A stretch of 64,000 nt of DNA from Aliiroseovarius sp. S1339. GTDB lineage: Bacteria; Pseudomonadota; Alphaproteobacteria; Rhodobacterales; Rhodobacteraceae. The first letter of the stretch is position 1. The number at the start of each line of letters is the position of its first letter. The position numbers and the translations under genes are program-made. The notes beneath the pieces are model-generated. The model saw only the letters and a list, made by a program, of their open reading frames with translations. It did no database searches and was not told where the DNA came from. Where the stretch lies: the NCBI RefSeq assembly GCF_023195695.1, contig NZ_JALPQG010000010.1:1-64000 (forward strand), read 5' to 3'. Positions 37,004-46,560 of this stretch are shown here, in pieces.

Positions 37004-37452
37004 CCCCCCTTGACGATATCGACCGCGCTTTGGTCAACGCGTTGCAAGACGACTTGCCGCTGGACCACCGCCCCTTCGCCCCTCTGGCCGAAAAACTTGG
37101 CCTGACGGAAGAGGCACTTCTGGACCGTGTCCGCGCCTTACGCGCATCCGGCGTTCTGACCCGCTTCGGCCCGTTCTTTGACGCCGCCGCCATGGGCGGG
37201 GCGTTCTGCCTGTGCGCCATGAACGTGCCGGCGGATCGGTTTGACGAGGTCAACGACACCGTCAACGCCCACCCCGAAGTCGCCCATAACTACGAACGCT
37301 CGCACAAGCTGAACATGTGGTTCGTGCTGGCATGCGAAACACCGGAAGGTATCGCCGAAATTGCCGCCCGGATCGAAGATGAAACTGGCCTTAAAGTCCT
37401 GCAATTCCCAAAACTTCAGGAATTTTATATCGGCTTCAGGGTGGCGGCATGA
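37000..37452 (+). CDS. nirG: Siroheme decarboxylase subunit NirG
   Basis: This is a 150-aa single AsnC-like module. It starts with IDRALVNALQDDLPLDHRPF, the helix-turn-helix-like N-terminus of the NirDLGH family, and shows the HNYERSHKLNMWFVLACETP core that corresponds to the NIWF segment of nirD. It forms part of the siroheme decarboxylase. The ATG overlaps the nirDL TGA (ATGA), and its own TGA overlaps nirH. NirL as an alternative name cannot be excluded; here that function is assigned to the fused second half of nirD. Confidence 0.85.
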   Translation: MTPLDDIDRALVNALQDDLPLDHRPFAPLAEKLGLTEEALLDRVRALRASGVLTRFGPFFDAAAMGGAFCLCAMNVPADRFDEVNDTVNAHPEVAHNYERSHKLNMWFVLACETPEGIAEIAARIEDETGLKVLQFPKLQEFYIGFRVAA

Positions 37453-37937
37453 GCATTGACGCAACAGACCGCGCCATCATCGAAGCGCTGCAATCCGGCC
37501 TGCCGCTGGTCCCAGCCCCTTACGCCGAAGTGGCCGAGAAACTGGGGCTGGACGAGGCCGACCTGACCACGCGCCTGGCCGCGATGAAGGAAAGTGGCGT
37601 CATCCGCCGGATCGCCGCCGCGCCCAACCACTACAAACTGGGCATGACCGCCAATGGCATGACCGTTTGGGATGTGGACGACGCGGTGTTGAACGAAGTT
37701 GGCCCGAAAATCGGCGCACTGCCTTTCGTCACCCACAGCTATGAACGCCCGCGCGCCCTGCCCGACTGGCCCTATAACCTGTTTGCCATGGTCCACGGAT
37801 CATCGCGTGAAGAGGTCGAGGAAAAGCGCCAACAGATCGTCGAGCTTCTGGGCGATGCGCTGCGCGGCTCGGACACGCTCTACTCCACTCGCATTCTGAA
37901 AAAGACGGGGCTTCGGCTTCGCAAGAAAGGGGACTGA
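37449..37937 (+). CDS. nirH: Siroheme decarboxylase subunit NirH
   Basis: This is a 162-aa AsnC-like protein, a homologue of the preceding two genes, with [20 protein letters not shown] at the N-terminus and [20 protein letters not shown] in the core. The RxxxxWPYNLF signature matches the NirH/NirL branch. It would combine with NirDL and NirG to decarboxylate siroheme. It overlaps nirG by four bases and is one base from nirJ, so the whole set is read as one operon. Confidence 0.88.
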   Translation: MSIDATDRAIIEALQSGLPLVPAPYAEVAEKLGLDEADLTTRLAAMKESGVIRRIAAAPNHYKLGMTANGMTVWDVDDAVLNEVGPKIGALPFVTHSYERPRALPDWPYNLFAMVHGSSREEVEEKRQQIVELLGDALRGSDTLYSTRILKKTGLRLRKKGD

Positions 37938-37938
37938 T

Positions 37939-39153
37939 ATGTTCCGCCTGACCGAATACATGCACCAACTCGCCAAACCCACCCCCGTGCGCCAACGCCG
38001 GGGCGACGGAATGGTGAAACCCGTGGTGATCTGGAACCTGACGCGCCGCTGCAACCTGAAATGCCGCCACTGCTACACGGTGTCGGCAGACGTGAACTTC
38101 CCCGGCGAACTCTCGGAAGCACAAGCGATGGAGACGTTGGAGGACCTCGGCCAATTCAAAGTCCCCGCGATCATCCTGTCGGGCGGCGAGCCGCTGGACA
38201 GTCCTTACCTGTTCCCGCTGGCGAAACGCGCCCGCAAACTGACCCGCGTTCTGGCCCTGTCCACCAACGGCACCAAAATCCATGGTGAGGTTGCCGATCA
38301 GGTGGCTGACATTGGGTTCAACTATGTCGGCATCTCGATCGACGGGATTGGTGAAACAAACGACTGGTTCCGCGGTGTCGATGGCGCCTTTGACGACGCC
38401 GTGCGCGGAGTTCGCGAGCTGAAAAAGCGCGATGTGCGCGTGGGCCTGCGTTTCTGCCTGACCGAAGGCACGCAACACCATTTGCCCGACCTTCTGAAGC
38501 TGTGCGACGATGAAGGGGTCGACAAGTTCTACCTCTCCCACCTTGTCTATGCCGGTCGCGGCGATAAAAACCGGGGCGAGGATGCCCACCATTTGATGAC
38601 CCGCAAGGGCATGGATCTGCTGATCGACCGGGCGTGGGAAAGCGCCTCGGGCGGGCGGCAGTTGGACATTGTCACCGGCAACAATGACGCCGATGCGGGC
38701 TATTTCCTGCAATGGGCGGCCGAGAATTTCGACGCCGAGAAAGTCGCCCATCTGCGCGAACATCTTGTAGCTTGGGGCGGCAACTCATCCGGTATGGGTG
38801 TCGCCAATATCGACTTCTTGGGCAAGGTCCACCCCGACACCTATTGGTCCGACTACACCGTCGGCAATGTGAAAGACACGCCGTTTTCCGAACTGTGGAC
38901 CAGTGATGACCAAATGCTCGCCACCCTGCGCACCCGCCCGCGCCCCTTGAAAGGCCGCTGCGGCGCCTGCGCGATCAAGGATGTCTGCGGTGGCAACACC
39001 CGCATCCGCGCGCTGCAGGTGACGGGCGATCCGTGGGCCGAAGATCCGGCCTGCTATCTGACGAATGACGAAATTGGCGTGACCGATGCCGACCGGCTTG
39101 AAGTCACCCCCTTCCGAGGCAAAAGCAATGACCCGAAACACCAGTTTTTCTAA
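37939..39153 (+). CDS. nirJ: Heme d1 biosynthesis radical SAM protein NirJ
   Basis: This 404-aa radical SAM protein has [20 protein letters not shown], the Cx3Cx2C motif for the [4Fe-4S] cluster, at residues about 35-50. [20 protein letters not shown] and [20 protein letters not shown] are core SAM and substrate loops. The C-terminal [20 protein letters not shown] binds an auxiliary cluster, as in NirJ and SPASM-like proteins. It removes propionate side chains of didecarboxysiroheme and installs oxo groups. It follows nirH directly and overlaps nirN by 26 bases. Confidence 0.93.
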   Translation: MFRLTEYMHQLAKPTPVRQRRGDGMVKPVVIWNLTRRCNLKCRHCYTVSADVNFPGELSEAQAMETLEDLGQFKVPAIILSGGEPLDSPYLFPLAKRARKLTRVLALSTNGTKIHGEVADQVADIGFNYVGISIDGIGETNDWFRGVDGAFDDAVRGVRELKKRDVRVGLRFCLTEGTQHHLPDLLKLCDDEGVDKFYLSHLVYAGRGDKNRGEDAHHLMTRKGMDLLIDRAWESASGGRQLDIVTGNNDADAGYFLQWAAENFDAEKVAHLREHLVAWGGNSSGMGVANIDFLGKVHPDTYWSDYTVGNVKDTPFSELWTSDDQMLATLRTRPRPLKGRCGACAIKDVCGGNTRIRALQVTGDPWAEDPACYLTNDEIGVTDADRLEVTPFRGKSNDPKHQFF

Positions 39154-40690
39154 AGCCCTCGCGCTGGCCGCAACCTTGACCGCCGTGCCCTTTGCGGCAA
39201 GTGCCGACCCAGAGGCGGACTATCAGGAACACTGCGCCGAATGCCACGCCGAGAACCGTCTTGGCGCGCAAGGCCCGGCCTTGATTCCTGAAACGCTGGC
39301 CCGGATGCGCGGCCCGAAAATCGCCGAGGTCATCCGCGATGGCCGCGTCACGACGCAGATGCCCGCCTATTCCGAAGAGCTGTCGGAAGAGCAGATTGCC
39401 GCGCTGGCCGACTATCTGAAAACCCCACTGGATGTCATTCCCCCATGGAATGAGCCTGAGATCATGGCCAGCCGCGTGATGGACGAAGACTATGCGCCCG
39501 TTGACGCGCCCGTCTGGCCGTCCGACCCGATGAACATCACGCTGGCGGTGGAAACCGGCGATCACCATATCTCGGTTCTGGATGGTGATACGTTCGAGGT
39601 GCTGGATCGGTTCGAAACCCCCTTCGCCGTGCATGGCGGACCCAAGTTCACCCCCGATGGCAAGTTCGTCTTCATCATGTCGCGTGACGGCTGGGTGCAG
39701 AAATACGACATCTACGCGCTGAAACAGGTGGGCCGCGTGCGCGCCGGTCTGAACAGCCGCAACATTGCCATGTCGGGCGACGGCAAGTGGCTGGCGGTCG
39801 CGAACTACCTGCCGAACACGCTGACCATCCTGTCCACTGATGACCTGTCAGTCGCAGAAGTGCATCAGGTCGAGGGGAAAGACGGCACACCCAGCCGGGT
39901 CTCTGCCGTCTATCAGGCCCCCCCGCGCGACAGCTTCGTTCTCGCGCTGAAGGACGTGCCGGAAATCTGGGAGGTCTCTTACAGCAAGAACCCCGACATG
40001 GGCATTTATGCCGCCGGGTTCACCCATGATTGGCGCATCGAAGGCCCGACCAAGCAAGATACGCCCTTCCCGATCCGCAAGATCACCACGCCCGACTATC
40101 TGGACGATTTCTTCTTCGATCAGAAATACGAGCACATCATGGGCGCGTCGCGCAAAGGCGAGGATGGGTTGGTCATCGACCTTGTGATTGGTCAGAAAGT
40201 GGCTGATCTGGACCTGCCAGGTATGCCTCACCTCGGGTCGGGCATCACGTGGGACTGGAACGACACCACCGTCATGGCGACCCCGCATTTGAAAGACGGC
40301 ACCGTGTCGGTGATCGACATGAAAAGCTGGAAAACCGTCAAGCGGATCACCACCGAAGGGCCGGGATTCTTCATGCGCAGCCACAAGACATCGCCCTATG
40401 TCTGGGCCGATGTGTTCTTTGGCCCGAACAAGGACAAGATGCACATCATCGACAAAGAAACGCTTGAGATCGTGAAGACCCTGCAACCCGTGCCGGGCGC
40501 GACCGTCGCCCATGTCGAGTTTACCAAGGACGGCAGCCACGCGCTGGTGTCGGTCTGGGAAGACGAGGGCGAGGTGTTGGTCTATGACGCCAAGACCCTC
40601 GAAATCGTGAAGCGGTTGCCGATGCGCAAACCGTCGGGCAAGTATAACGTCTGGAACAAGATCACCTTCGAAGAAGGCACCAGCCACTAA
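39128..40690 (+). CDS. nirN: Dihydro-heme d1 dehydrogenase NirN
   Basis: This 520-aa NirS-like protein has a signal peptide, a cytochrome c domain with CAECH near residue 37, and a d1-type propeller ([40 protein letters not shown]). It is shorter than NirS and more divergent, and its location behind nirJ fits NirN. NirN introduces the last double bond of heme d1 and may hand the cofactor to NirS. The ATG at 39128 sits inside the end of nirJ, giving a 26-base overlap. A second true nitrite reductase is unlikely because of its position within the biosynthetic operon. Confidence 0.88.
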   Translation: MTRNTSFSKALALAATLTAVPFAASADPEADYQEHCAECHAENRLGAQGPALIPETLARMRGPKIAEVIRDGRVTTQMPAYSEELSEEQIAALADYLKTPLDVIPPWNEPEIMASRVMDEDYAPVDAPVWPSDPMNITLAVETGDHHISVLDGDTFEVLDRFETPFAVHGGPKFTPDGKFVFIMSRDGWVQKYDIYALKQVGRVRAGLNSRNIAMSGDGKWLAVANYLPNTLTILSTDDLSVAEVHQVEGKDGTPSRVSAVYQAPPRDSFVLALKDVPEIWEVSYSKNPDMGIYAAGFTHDWRIEGPTKQDTPFPIRKITTPDYLDDFFFDQKYEHIMGASRKGEDGLVIDLVIGQKVADLDLPGMPHLGSGITWDWNDTTVMATPHLKDGTVSVIDMKSWKTVKRITTEGPGFFMRSHKTSPYVWADVFFGPNKDKMHIIDKETLEIVKTLQPVPGATVAHVEFTKDGSHALVSVWEDEGEVLVYDAKTLEIVKRLPMRKPSGKYNVWNKITFEEGTSH

Positions 40691-40713
40691 AGCCCGCTGC
40701 AAGGAGCCAGCCG

Positions 40714-41424
40714 ATGACCAAAATCGACGCCCTGATCGTTTCGCACGGTCAACCCTCGTCGCCCGACCCAGCCGAAGCCGCGCTGGCCGATTATGTCGCC
40801 AAGGTGCAGGCTCATGTGCCGAACCTGTGGCTGGGATCGGCCACGCTTGCCAAAACCGGCAGCCTTGAGGCGCAGTTGGAACACATGGCACCGGATGCCG
40901 TGGTCTATCCGCTGTTCATGTCCGATGGCTGGTTCGTGCGCAGTTTCCTGACCAAACGGCTGGGCGATGCGCCTTACAAGGTGATGCAGCCCTTCGGCAT
41001 GGACCCGGCCTTGCCCGAACTGGCCGCAAAGGGCCTGCGCGCCGAAGGCCTGACCAAAGACGCGCCGCTGCTCTTGGTGGCTCATGGGTCCGGCAGCGGA
41101 CGCCCCGCCCCCCAACGCGCGGCCGAGGATTTTGCCGCCGCCCTGACAACCGCCCTTGGAAACGCCCAGATCGCGATCAGCTTTCTGGAACAATCCCCGA
41201 CCATCCCCGAAGTCGCGCAAGACCTGCCGCGCGATATCCTCTGCCTGCCGTTTTTCGCGATGGAGGGCGACCACGTCCGTCAGGACGTTCACGAGGAACT
41301 GGAAAAATGCGCCTTTACCGGTCGCGTCTTGCCGGTGATGAGCCAACTGCCCGGTGTGGACGGCATGGTTGCAAATGCCATTGCGGCAGAACTGGCCGAC
41401 GCGCGCCAAACGGCGTCGGCCTAG
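40714..41424 (+). CDS. CbiX/SirB-like cobalto-/ferrochelatase
   Basis: This is a 236-aa two-module protein of the CbiX/SirB family (PF01903). The first module has DALIVSHGQPSSPDPAEAAL and the second has LLLVAHGSGSGRPAPQRAAE, each with the metal-site His. ILCLPFFAMEGDHVRQDVHE matches the conserved ExGxHxxxDI signature. These enzymes insert Fe or Co into sirohydrochlorin. As the last gene of the nir operon it most likely supplies the ferrochelatase step between precorrin-2 and siroheme. AAGGAG lies seven bases upstream of the ATG. It ends four bases from the convergent DUF2478 gene. Confidence 0.82.
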   Translation: MTKIDALIVSHGQPSSPDPAEAALADYVAKVQAHVPNLWLGSATLAKTGSLEAQLEHMAPDAVVYPLFMSDGWFVRSFLTKRLGDAPYKVMQPFGMDPALPELAAKGLRAEGLTKDAPLLLVAHGSGSGRPAPQRAAEDFAAALTTALGNAQIAISFLEQSPTIPEVAQDLPRDILCLPFFAMEGDHVRQDVHEELEKCAFTGRVLPVMSQLPGVDGMVANAIAAELADARQTASA

Positions 41425-41428
41425 GCTG

Positions 41429-41926
41429 TCAGCCCCGTACCCAACTCAATATGGCATCGGCGTCGGCGGGCAGGGTTTCGGCCATACCGCCGACAAATTC
41501 CGCAAACTCCTTGCGGCTGCCCGCGCTTAACCCCACTAGAACGGGGATTTCCTTTTCAAGGGCGGCGGCGATGGCGGCGCGAAAGCCGCGTCCTTCCGCC
41601 TCTTCCGGGCCAAACTTGTTCAAGATGAAGGCATCCGCGGCCAGGCTGCTGGCCTGATCCACGGCAGCCACGGCTTGGGCAATCGCTTCGGGGTTCAGGC
41701 GGCAACCATCTGACCCTTCGCCCAGCGATTGGGTGATGCGGATGGTGCGATTGTCCGCCAGAACACGCACGTCCATATCGCAATGGTGCGAGCTTTCGGG
41801 CATGTCCTGCAAAACCTTGACGATGCCGTTCAGCACGAAGCCTTCGGCTTCAAGAGTGGCGGCGGCTTCGGAAATCAGGCGGTCGGTTTCGCCCCGCCCA
41901 TCTGCGGTGATGCAAGCGATCCTCAT
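41429..41926 (-). CDS. DUF2478 family protein (NTPase-like), copy 1
   Basis: This is a 165-aa cytoplasmic protein of the DUF2478 family, which has nucleoside-triphosphatase-like features. Its N-terminus, RIACITADGRGETDRLIS, resembles a degenerate P-loop. HHCDMDVRVLADNRTIRI and ADAFILNKFGPEEAEGRGFR are shared with the second copy at 59512. Function is not established; family members occur near molybdenum or anaerobic genes. The ATG overlaps the ubiV stop (ATGA at 41923-41926), placing it in the ubiT-ubiU-ubiV operon. That makes a role in anaerobic cofactor or quinone metabolism plausible. Confidence 0.8.
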   Translation of the reverse strand: MRIACITADGRGETDRLISEAAATLEAEGFVLNGIVKVLQDMPESSHHCDMDVRVLADNRTIRITQSLGEGSDGCRLNPEAIAQAVAAVDQASSLAADAFILNKFGPEEAEGRGFRAAIAAALEKEIPVLVGLSAGSRKEFAEFVGGMAETLPADADAILSWVRG

Positions 41927-42834
41927 GCAGGCTCTCCTTCTTTGGCACGCGACCAGTCCGCACCACGCGCGCCGGTCAAAAATCCATCCGACAGACGCAT
42001 GCCGCCCGACAGGGTTTCCAATTCAGCCGACAATGCAGCGGCGTCCAGCGTTCCGTCAATCCGGTCGCGCCACGCCTGACAAACGCGCGCAAAATCGCCG
42101 GTTTGGGGTGATAGACGCAGGGCGGTCACGCCCGCTTTTTCCAGCGCTTCCAACTGGTTGGCCATGCTGGCGCAACTGTCCGACAGGGTTTGAACGCCGT
42201 TCATTGCCAAAAACGGCTGATCTTCCAACGTGCGCACAGACAGCCCATCGGGGTCATCTTCGCAGGCAAACTGGCAATTGTCCTTGGTCCGCTTGTGCAG
42301 CCGCGCGTGATAACACCGGCCCGAGATCGCGAGCGGCAAACGCCCGTGCCCCCAGACCTCAATCGCCACACCGCGCGCCGCACCCTCAGCGGCCAGTGCC
42401 GTGACGGACTCCAACGGCAATTCCGGCGGCAGACAAATGCGCGTCGCCCCACGATCGGCGAGCCACCCCAGCGTGCCTTCGTTATAGACGTTGACCAAAG
42501 GCCCCACCGAAAACGGCACGTCCTTGGGCAGATAGGCCAGCGTGGTCAGGTCGTTCACCTCGACCTCGACACCCGCATCGGCCAGCTCGGCAGTCAGTTT
42601 GCGTTCGCGTTTCAACGTCACAAGGGCGAGCGACGTCACGGCGACCTCTTTCCCCGCCTCCAGCAGCGTTTCAATCGCGCCCGGAATACGGTCTTGATAA
42701 AACGGCAGGCGTTTCGAGCACACAAGCTCGCCCAGCACGACACGCTCAACCGGGGCGGTGGCCATCTGGTCGTAAAAATCGCTCCACGCGTCTGCTTTCC
42801 AGAAGAATTGGTTGGGTCCGACGGTCAGCTGCAT
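41923..42834 (-). CDS. ubiV: Oxygen-independent ubiquinone hydroxylation protein UbiV (U32 family)
   Basis: This 303-aa U32-family protein has the UbiV start QLTVGPNQFFWKADAWSDFY. Cysteines in ERVVLGELVCSKRLPFY and in CYHARLHKRTKDNCQFAC provide the [4Fe-4S] ligands expected of UbiV. With UbiU it forms a complex that hydroxylates the quinone ring without O2, using prephenate as the oxygen donor. It lies two bases after ubiU and overlaps the DUF2478 gene by four bases. Presence inside a denitrification island fits the need to make ubiquinone when O2-dependent hydroxylases cannot work. Confidence 0.92.
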   Translation of the reverse strand: MQLTVGPNQFFWKADAWSDFYDQMATAPVERVVLGELVCSKRLPFYQDRIPGAIETLLEAGKEVAVTSLALVTLKRERKLTAELADAGVEVEVNDLTTLAYLPKDVPFSVGPLVNVYNEGTLGWLADRGATRICLPPELPLESVTALAAEGAARGVAIEVWGHGRLPLAISGRCYHARLHKRTKDNCQFACEDDPDGLSVRTLEDQPFLAMNGVQTLSDSCASMANQLEALEKAGVTALRLSPQTGDFARVCQAWRDRIDGTLDAAALSAELETLSGGMRLSDGFLTGARGADWSRAKEGEPA

Positions 42835-42836
42835 GG

Positions 42837-43814
42837 CTATCTCCAGATCTTCTTATAGGCACCGGCAGTTGCGGCCTGCCCTTCGGTCAGTTGCGCCAAC
42901 ATCCCCTCGGGCATCGGACGCCCGGCGGCTTGGGCTTCAACGGCGGCACGGAAGTTGCGCACCACCTGCGCGACATAGGACCGCGAGCGTTGCCGCCCCT
43001 CAATCTTCAGCGCCGTCACACCCGCCTTGGCCAGTTGCGGGATCAGTTTCTCAGCATTCAAACTGACCGGATCTTCGAACAGATGCCCGGACGCGTCGCC
43101 TGCGCTAAAGCACCCCTTGCACAGCGTGGGGTAAGGTGCGGGTTCATCCGCGCCGACCTTGTGGATGGTGAACCCGCCCAGCTTGGCCGACAGCGCGCCG
43201 TGATCGTCGTGGTATTCCACATGGCTTGCGGGCGAGCACACGCCGTTCATGTTGGGCGACAACCCGGTGGCATAGGATGACAGCGAACAGCGCCCTTCCG
43301 CCATCACGCACAGACCGCCGAACACAAACACCTCGGTCTCGACCGCGGTTTCGGCGTTGATCGCGGCGATTTCCGGCACTGACAGAACGCGTGGCAGCAC
43401 CACGCGCTTCACGCCAAATTCGCTGGCATAGAAGTTCAGCATATCCGCATTGGCGGCGGCGGCTTGCACCGACAGGTGCCGACGCAGGCCGGGATGGTGT
43501 TTCGCGGCGTAGGCCAGCAGGCCGACATCCGCCAAAATCACCGCATCGACGCCGCATTTTTCCGCGTCCGCCACAGCGCGGTGCCAGATCGCCTCGGCCC
43601 CCGCGCGGGGGTATGTGTTGATCGCCACCAGCACTTGCGCGCCGTGGTCATGGGCAAATTTCACGCCCTCGCGCATTTCGTCCCGGTCGAAGTTCAGCCC
43701 GGGAAAGTTGCGCGCGTTGGTTTCATCGGCAAACCCGCAATAGACGGTGTGCGCCCCCGCTTTCACAGCCGCGCGCAGGGATGCGGGCGTGCCGGCGGGG
43801 CAAACGATTTCCAT
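42837..43814 (-). CDS. ubiU: Oxygen-independent ubiquinone hydroxylation protein UbiU (U32 family)
   Basis: This is a 325-aa U32-family protein beginning MEIVCPAGTPASLRAAVKAG, matching known UbiU N-termini. Cysteines in CVMAEGRCSLSSYATGLSPN and in YPTLCKGCFSAGDASGHLFE form the likely [4Fe-4S] site. It is the partner of UbiV. The ATG at 43814 overlaps the ubiT stop (TAATG). A GTG six bases earlier has AGGAGG upstream and would add two residues, but the homologous start favours ATG. Gene order ubiT-ubiU-ubiV on the minus strand matches the operon of other proteobacteria. Confidence 0.92.
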   Translation of the reverse strand: MEIVCPAGTPASLRAAVKAGAHTVYCGFADETNARNFPGLNFDRDEMREGVKFAHDHGAQVLVAINTYPRAGAEAIWHRAVADAEKCGVDAVILADVGLLAYAAKHHPGLRRHLSVQAAAANADMLNFYASEFGVKRVVLPRVLSVPEIAAINAETAVETEVFVFGGLCVMAEGRCSLSSYATGLSPNMNGVCSPASHVEYHDDHGALSAKLGGFTIHKVGADEPAPYPTLCKGCFSAGDASGHLFEDPVSLNAEKLIPQLAKAGVTALKIEGRQRSRSYVAQVVRNFRAAVEAQAAGRPMPEGMLAQLTEGQAATAGAYKKIWR

Positions 43815-44356
43815 TACCACAGGGGGTCCTCCTCGTGGCGCGACAGGGCCACGCCGGTTTTGGTTTCAGCAAGCCCAATCAGGCGCTTGACCTGAGGGGC
43901 GAAGGGACCGGACATCGCCCCGGCCTCGGCGGCGAGGTCAAGTTCGGCGTCGTCAATCGCGTTGCGCAGAGCCAGAACGGCGGCGGTGTCGCCTTCGATC
44001 ACCAGATCGCGCGAGAAAAACAGCGCATCGCCATCGTAAGCCCCGTGCACCATGCCCAGAAGCCCGGACAGAGGCCCGGCGATCCGCGCATCCCCCTGCA
44101 TGGGTTTGCGCGACAGCCGCAGGCGGGGATGACCCGCGCGCGGCTCCAGAAGCAGTGTCACCGGCAGGTCGGTCGGGTCCAGCACGAAGCGCGTATTGCT
44201 ATAGTCGCCCAACCGCTTGAACATTGACGGATGCCGCGTCGCCATCCTCCTCGCAAACGCGCCGAGCGCCAACGAGATCGGGGTCAGGGGCAGTCCGCGC
44301 AGGGCAAAGGCGGGAAGGCGTGGAAAAACAGGCAGTTGGACGGCATGGTCCTGCAT
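43814..44356 (-). CDS. ubiT: SCP2-domain protein UbiT
   Basis: This is a 180-aa protein with a sterol-carrier SCP2 domain, as seen in UbiT, which binds ubiquinone intermediates. ALRGLPLTPISLALGAFARR is the N-terminal helix, PTDLPVTLLLEPRAGHPRLR the beta core, and GDARIAGPLSGLLGMVHGAY the lipid-binding loop, in line with the family. The ATG at 44356 is chosen because AGAGG lies seven bases upstream; a TTG at 44380 is less likely. An FNR-type site lies 72 bp upstream. It heads a ubiT-ubiU-ubiV-DUF2478 operon for O2-independent ubiquinone synthesis. Confidence 0.9.
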   Translation of the reverse strand: MQDHAVQLPVFPRLPAFALRGLPLTPISLALGAFARRMATRHPSMFKRLGDYSNTRFVLDPTDLPVTLLLEPRAGHPRLRLSRKPMQGDARIAGPLSGLLGMVHGAYDGDALFFSRDLVIEGDTAAVLALRNAIDDAELDLAAEAGAMSGPFAPQVKRLIGLAETKTGVALSRHEEDPLW

Positions 44357-44427
44357 GGCGCACCTCTTCAATGCGGGCAAACGGGTGTCTACACCGGACT
44401 TTCATATCAATCTGGGCGCGCGGTAAC

Positions 44428-44441
44428 TTGACCTTGGTCAA
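44428..44441. promoter_or_regulatory. FNR/NnrR-type box between divergent ubiT and ubiD
   Basis: TTGACCTTGGTCAA is a perfect palindrome with arms TTGAC/GTCAA and four central bases. It lies 72 bp from the ubiT start and 43 bp from the ubiD start and could control both. The arms match the other island sites. Confidence 0.8.
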
Positions 44442-44484
44442 TTGCCGCATCACAGCCCGGTGATAGCGGTGAACGATCTGCAAA

Positions 44485-45999
44485 ATGGAGCCGACCATCC
44501 GCACCCTGCCCCCCTTCCCCACGCTGCGCGCTTATCTCGACTGGGCAGCTTCGCGCGGCGATCTGACCGCCGTGCCTGACCCCGTGTCGGTGCGCCATCA
44601 GATGACCGCCGTGCACCGCGCGGTGTTGGAACGTGGCGGGCCGGTTCTGCGTTTTGACAAACCCGTGCTGGACGCGGGCCGCGTGTCCGACATTCCGGTC
44701 GTGGTGAACCTGTTTGGAACGCCCGAACGCGTCGCCGCCGGGCTGGGCGTCGCACCCGACAAGCTGGATGAGCTTGGCGCATTTCTGGCCGCTTTGCGCG
44801 CGCCCACGCCGCCCGACGGAATGCGCGATGCGCTGTCGCGCTGGCCCATGCTGAAAGCCGCCCTTGCCACGCGACCCAAGATCATGCGCCGCGCGCCCGT
44901 GCAGGCCGAGGTTCACACGGACCCGGACCTGTCAACGCTGCCGATCCAGACCCATTGGCCGGGCGACGCGGGGCCGCTGATCACATGGCCCGTGGTGCTG
45001 ACCCGCCCGCATGGCAGCGACGCAGGCGACGTGAATCGTTACAACGCAGGCGTTTACCGCGCACAGGTGATTGACCGCAACCGCATCATCATGCGTTGGC
45101 TGGCCCATCGTGGCGGCGCGGCGCATCATCGGACGTGGGCCGCGCAAGGTGAACCGATGCCCGTGGCAATCGCCTTGGGGGCCGACCCGGCCACGCTTTT
45201 GTCCGCCGCCCTCCCCCTGCCTGAAACAGTTTCGGAACTGGGCTTCGCGGGCGTCTTTTCCGGCGCGCGTCCCCGCCTTGTGCCCGCCAAGACTGTCCCC
45301 CTGATGGTGCCAGCGGATGCCGAGATGGTGATCGAGGGCTGGGTACACTCGTCCGAGACCGCGCCCGAAGGCCCGTTTGGCGATCACACCGGATACTACA
45401 ATCAGGTCGATCCCTTCCCCGTGATGCAGGTCAGCGCCCTGACCCACCGCAAAGACCCGATTTACCTGTCCACCTATACCGGTCGCCCGCCAGATGAACC
45501 CGCGATCATTGGCGAGGTTTTCAACCGCCTCGCCCTGCCCCTGATCCGCGCGCAGATCCCCGAGATCCGCGACATGTGGTTGCCCCCCGCCGCCGCGTCC
45601 TATCGCATGGCGGTGATCAGCATCGGCAAACGCTATCCGGGGCAGGCGCGCCGCGTGATGATGGCGCTGTGGGGGATGTTGCCGCAGTTCAGCTATACCA
45701 AGATGATCGTCGTGGTGGATGATGACATCGACCCGCGCAATTGGGATGACATCGCATGGGTGCTCGCCACGCGGATGGACCCGTCGCGCGACGTGATGAT
45801 ATTGGAGAAGACGCCGATGGATTACCTTGATTTCGCGTCACCCGAACCTGGTTTGGCCGGGAAAATCGGCATCGACGCCACCAACAAGATCGGCGCGGAA
45901 ACCAGTCGTGAATGGGGCGAGGTCATGCACACCAACCCGAAAGACGCAGCCTTCGCCGCCGACCTTCTGGCGCGCCATTTGCCGGAGTTGCCCCAATGA
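44485..45999 (+). CDS. ubiD: UbiD-family prFMN-dependent decarboxylase
   Basis: This 504-aa protein matches the UbiD family (PF01977) over its full length. The prFMN-binding/active-site region GWVHSSETAPEGPFGDHTGY contains the conserved acidic residues, and VNRYNAGVYRAQVIDRNRII is the central family block. The C-terminal segment FAADLLARHLPEL is also usual. It decarboxylates an aromatic acid, most likely 3-octaprenyl-4-hydroxybenzoate, in ubiquinone synthesis, because ubiX follows directly and ubiTUV is divergent. The start codon is separated from an FNR site by 43 bp, so anaerobic expression is likely. Confidence 0.9.
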   Translation: MEPTIRTLPPFPTLRAYLDWAASRGDLTAVPDPVSVRHQMTAVHRAVLERGGPVLRFDKPVLDAGRVSDIPVVVNLFGTPERVAAGLGVAPDKLDELGAFLAALRAPTPPDGMRDALSRWPMLKAALATRPKIMRRAPVQAEVHTDPDLSTLPIQTHWPGDAGPLITWPVVLTRPHGSDAGDVNRYNAGVYRAQVIDRNRIIMRWLAHRGGAAHHRTWAAQGEPMPVAIALGADPATLLSAALPLPETVSELGFAGVFSGARPRLVPAKTVPLMVPADAEMVIEGWVHSSETAPEGPFGDHTGYYNQVDPFPVMQVSALTHRKDPIYLSTYTGRPPDEPAIIGEVFNRLALPLIRAQIPEIRDMWLPPAAASYRMAVISIGKRYPGQARRVMMALWGMLPQFSYTKMIVVVDDDIDPRNWDDIAWVLATRMDPSRDVMILEKTPMDYLDFASPEPGLAGKIGIDATNKIGAETSREWGEVMHTNPKDAAFAADLLARHLPELPQ

Positions 46000-46556
46000 C
46001 CCGCGTCGTCCTTGGCATTGCAGGCGCATCAGGGGCTGCCCTTGGCCTTGCCACCGCGCGGCATCTGGTCGCCATCGGTGCCGAAATCGACCTTGTCATC
46101 AGCGCCGCCGCTGAACGCACTTTGCTTGAGGAATGCGGCGTAGACGCATTCGACCAGATCACCGCCACGGCCACCCGGTTTCACGAGCGCGGCAATATCG
46201 GCGCATCCATCGCATCAGGCTCCGCCCCCGTCGATGGCATGATCGTCGCGCCCTGTTCCATGCGCAGCTTGGCGGCGATTGCAACCGGGATGGACGACAA
46301 CCTTCTGACCCGCGCCGCCAGTGTGCAACTGAAAGAACGCCGCCCGCTGGTTCTGATGACCCGCGAGGCGCCTCTGACGCTGGCCCATCTGCGCAACATG
46401 ACACAGGCCACCGAAATGGGCGCGATCATCCTGCCGCCGGTGCCCGCGTTTTACCTGCTGCCCGAAAGCGTGGATCAGGTGGTCGACCAGATTGCCGCGC
46501 GGGCGGTGGACCTATTGCGGATTGCGCCACCGATTGCGTTGGACTGGAAAGGCTAA
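45996..46556 (+). CDS. ubiX: Flavin prenyltransferase UbiX
   Basis: This is a 186-aa flavoprotein that prenylates FMN to the prFMN cofactor needed by UbiD. RVVLGIAGASGAALGLATAR is the N-terminal FMN loop, and DGMIVAPCSMRSLAAIATGM and KERRPLVLMTREAPLTLAHL are family-diagnostic. The ATG at 45996 overlaps the ubiD TGA by four bases (ATGA), so the pair is translationally coupled. It ends four bases from the convergent hemA gene. Confidence 0.93.
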   Translation: MTRVVLGIAGASGAALGLATARHLVAIGAEIDLVISAAAERTLLEECGVDAFDQITATATRFHERGNIGASIASGSAPVDGMIVAPCSMRSLAAIATGMDDNLLTRAASVQLKERRPLVLMTREAPLTLAHLRNMTQATEMGAIILPPVPAFYLLPESVDQVVDQIAARAVDLLRIAPPIALDWKG

Positions 46557-46560
46557 GTGT

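Noticed and set aside
39128-40690. Second nirS nitrite reductase
   Set aside because: The protein is shorter than NirS and more divergent and sits inside the heme d1 biosynthesis operon right after nirJ, as NirN does.
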